Shown: positions 61,101 through 64,000 of the stretch, piece after piece
How the letters are laid out: each line of letters opens with the position of its first letter
Position numbering within the stretch: the first letter of the stretch is position 1
Source: Taenia hydatigena
Lineage: Eukaryota > Platyhelminthes > Cestoda > Cyclophyllidea > Taeniidae
DNA: 64,000 nt
Assembly (NCBI GenBank): GCA_036345935.2
Contig: JADWOT020000002.1
Coordinates: forward strand, 15,284,913 to 15,348,912
Direction of reading: 5' to 3'
Program-made: the position numbers and the translations under genes
Notes under the pieces: generated by a model
Databases searched by the model: none
What the model was told of the DNA's origin: nothing
Seen by the model: the letters and a program-made list of their open reading frames with translations, nothing else

Positions 61101-63336
61101 TCATTTACTGCTTAAGCTTATTTCCATCAGAACTCTCATGATCAGGAAATATCAGTAATTTTGCTGGATAATGCGGACGGAAATGGTTCATGCCGCTCAC
61201 GTTCTTAGTGTCAAATATATTTGTTCATTCTCCTTACTTGAGCTTGGGACTGCGAATCTGTGAAATGTGTTTGGTCAGTTTGTGTGAAAACTGCAATTGC
61301 ATTGGATTGTGCATCACAAGCAGATGGGTCGAATTTAAAACAACAGAATAGAAGCGAACTTTTTTGATCTAAGGAAGATAATTAGACCTTGGTTAGCCTC
61401 TTGAACGCATTGAAATGTGTTTCCTTGTTGAAAGAATGAGGTATTCAAACTATGGTGATTGCTGCATATCAGCGACTAATATGGTGAATGCGCTCACTTC
61501 TGCTTTTAATGGTGCTACTAGAGTCTTGACTATGAGGGCCCGAAGGTATGGCTAAAGCTGATATCAATGTCTTTGAACCATTGTGTGTCTCTCTCTTACA
61601 GTCAACTACGGCCAACTGCAGCTGCAAGCAATTTTCGAATGCTGATCAAAGGGTTAGCTGTGCGGTGAAGACGATGATAATTTTTACGCGGCTAGTAGTT
61701 CAGCCTACTCCTTCCTCTTCCTACTGCCTTCCTTTTTCTTCCTTGAAGAAACAACGAATTTGGTAAAAGGATGTGTCTCACTGCCCCATCACATCCCCAT
61801 CATTTTAAGGCAAGCGTTTAGCCTTTTCACTTTCACTATTACGTCCTCTTTTAAAGCACATTTTCGTGACACTGATGATGCGGTCACATTAAGTGAGCGA
61901 TTGTATTCACAGCTTAGCAAGCAAGCTTAGCCAAGTTGATTATAATGGCGGTATTGTTAACTCTCCCTTGTTTCAGTGACAGTTGCGGACGCTCTCTGGC
62001 TCCTTTCATTGTCCACGACACGGCACTTTTGAAGGAGCAATGACTACTGTGTGAACACGTGCCAGAGTGGATTACTGATGTCGTTGTCACCGTGAGTGGC
62101 GTTTCGAGGGTCTTAGCACTATTTTTACCGCTCCCAATCTACGGCCTTCTGCTGCTTTGGTCAGAGTCACTGCTGCGCACATGGCAGTAGGGAATGACGG
62201 CGGTTGAGTGTTTCGCAAACCCCATATTAAAAGTGGGAAGAGAACTTATTAAACACAGAAGTTGACTGTTCGCGATTTTTGGAGCCTGTCAGGCGTATCA
62301 AGGGAGACTGGTCGCATTAGACCTCTCTGAAGTCATTGTCTAGATTCATGGGTCGGCGACGATCTTTATCTTTGTGTGCCCGGGAAAATGATGTTCACTG
62401 GCAATGGCTTTAAGTGGTGCACATGTTAAAGAAGTATGATGGATCAGAGGGTGTCGCATTGTTGACATTTGTCATTAGAGGGAGCACCAGGAAGAGAGGA
62501 TGGAGGTCTTGACAAGCAAAAGGCAATCGGTGGTGATAATGGAAGCAGTGCTTCTATTTAATCATCCCAACCAGATTCGCAATGGTTTCCACTCTTGAAT
62601 GCTTACAATTTAAGTAGCTTTCGACTGATGTTTCCTTTTTCTTCCCAGCACAATGCCTTCAAAGTAGCAGAGATACCGTTTTATCTTACACAGGTCCTCA
62701 AAACTACCTATTCCAAATCAAAGACATGAGTTTTGTCAGTCATTACTTGAGCTTTTTGTCAAAATTTAGCAAAGGCAAGTTTGCTTCGAGGCTGTCGTTA
62801 CTTTGTGGCGAACTAAGTGTAGGGATAGGAAACTTAGACTGCACGTAAGATTAACACGAATAAGCTGCTAGGCAGATCAAGTGCTCTCGTTCAACGTTCT
62901 TGCTACTTCTTCAGTTGCCGGTTCTCCTAGCAGTCGTTTATAGAGCCCTTATTTGGTTTTAACTGTGGTCGCAGAGTGAGGAAGGTGTGAAATCATATAT
63001 GCCTATCCCACCTGCGATTTTAGCCTTCCAACGATACCAGCCAACGCGACAGCAACAGCTGCAGGTGTAGCAACAGCCGATCACAAGCGTTTGCCGGCCA
63101 ACGAAAAACTGACCATTCGAAAATTAATAGAATACGAGTTTCACCAAATGCTCGATGTGGTCGAGTCTGCCGCATCACAGTGGCTGTGGATCAGATGTCC
63201 AGCGGTTCGCAGAATCCCACAAATACTGCAGTAAACTCCGAAGGTAATAAATGACCTTAATGCTGTCCATTGGCAAATGGTTTGTATCCATCACCTCTCT
63301 TTTGCTCCAACTTCTCATATCAGTTTTATAATGCAG

Positions 63337-63501
63337 CGTGAAAGCATTGCGAACCAGTTGTCCGATGAGGATATTAAAAGAGTTGAATGTTGTGAAGATT
63401 GCAGGCAGGATACTTACGTGGAATGTCTCGGCAGGGCATTTATTTGGCTGTCTTTCCGATTATTGCAGTTTTTACCGAAACAAACGTATTTAGTGCAATG
63501 A
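63337..63501 (+). CDS. Second copy of candidate exon at 48,160
   Basis: Same acceptor, length and stop as 48,160-48,324. It differs by AGA for AGG (silent), ACT for GCT (Thr for Ala) and TTA for TTG (silent). If the two copies are alleles these are heterozygous sites. Confidence 0.3.
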   Translation, partial: RESIANQLSDEDIKRVECCEDCRQDTYVECLGRAFIWLSFRLLQFLPKQTYLVQ

Positions 63502-63548
63502 AGCACAGAAGCAGGCGACTTTCTTCTGCTGCCTTTTGTTGCATCTAG

Positions 63549-63757
63549 AATCGCAGTATTTGAATGGACAGACGGGTTCTATGCAGGCCGGCAGTGGTGG
63601 TGGTGGTGGTGGTGGTGGGAGTGGAGGGGTGGTGATTGGTGCGACCCAGCTTTCGGCACAGGCGGGACTTTTGTGCCTGCTCAGGCACCACCCAGCACCA
63701 CAGTATCTGACCTCACAGCCGTTGCCAACGCCGCTTTCAAAGCCACTTGCACAATGA
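63549..63757 (+). CDS. Second copy of candidate poly-Gly exon
   Basis: Same as 48,372-48,574 with two additional GGT units, giving a poly-Gly run two residues longer. Reading frame and stop are kept. Confidence 0.35.
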
Positions 63758-64000
63758 AGGTTATTATCTAAATCTGCTCTGGAAATCACATGAGTCCACT
63801 TCAGGCAACCGCCTTTACCGATTCTCTCATTCTTTTATAATTATAATGTATTGGCTAATGGTTTTACTAATAAATGTGCAAAGCACTTCGCGTCTGTCTG
63901 GCTACTTTAAGTTTTTCTCTGCACTTATAAACAAAGCTACAAGGGAGGTAAATTTGTCCCATGCTAGGCGCGAAGTTTGCTGTTAGTGGAGCGAAACTTT

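Larger units (their letters stand above)
58168..64000 (+). repeat. Segment duplicated after the N gap, copy 2
   Basis: Near-identical to 43,038-48,817. Includes second copies of dispersed repeat D (58,775-59,122) and of the two candidate exons (63,337-63,501 and 63,549-63,757). The window ends before the match does. Confidence 0.95.

Overview
The window reads as animal nuclear DNA. There are no operons or Shine-Dalgarno sites, exons are short with GT/AG borders, Ty3/gypsy retrotransposon relics and tandem and inverted repeats are abundant, and there is a 100-N scaffold gap. A perfect 36-nt intron inside the best gene, together with the intron-rich style, suggests a parasitic flatworm, possibly a tapeworm. 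That placement is an inference of moderate to low confidence.

Layout. Bases 1-5,400 are mostly repeats: a diverged dispersed repeat, two tandem arrays carrying TGACGTCA/CACGTG/TCAAGGTCA motifs, and a long pyrimidine-rich tract. Bases 5,500-15,500 look genic on the minus strand. Here I could assemble phase-compatible exons with good splice sites, including 33-nt micro-exons, but I cannot name the product. Bases 15,500-23,200 hold little I can support. Bases 23,235-25,870 are a decayed Ty3/gypsy pol. Bases 26,000-29,490 appear empty. Bases 29,492-30,581 carry the most credible gene, an F-box protein resembling FBXO4, with two short introns. Bases 31,309-37,837 are a composite: a second fragment of the same gypsy family (gag-protease-start of RT) lying between two ~2.3-2.7 kb direct repeats. 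Bases 39,560-42,186 are a 53-bp satellite. Bases 43,038-48,817 recur almost unchanged at 58,168-64,000 immediately after the N gap, most simply an unmerged haplotype or contig overlap. Between these copies lie small candidate exons, a possible secreted peptide, a tRNA-Leu-type primer-binding-site match and two large inverted repeats.

Apart from the F-box gene, coding calls rest on open frames plus splice sites and are stated with matching caution. No tRNA, rRNA, CRISPR or prokaryotic feature was seen.
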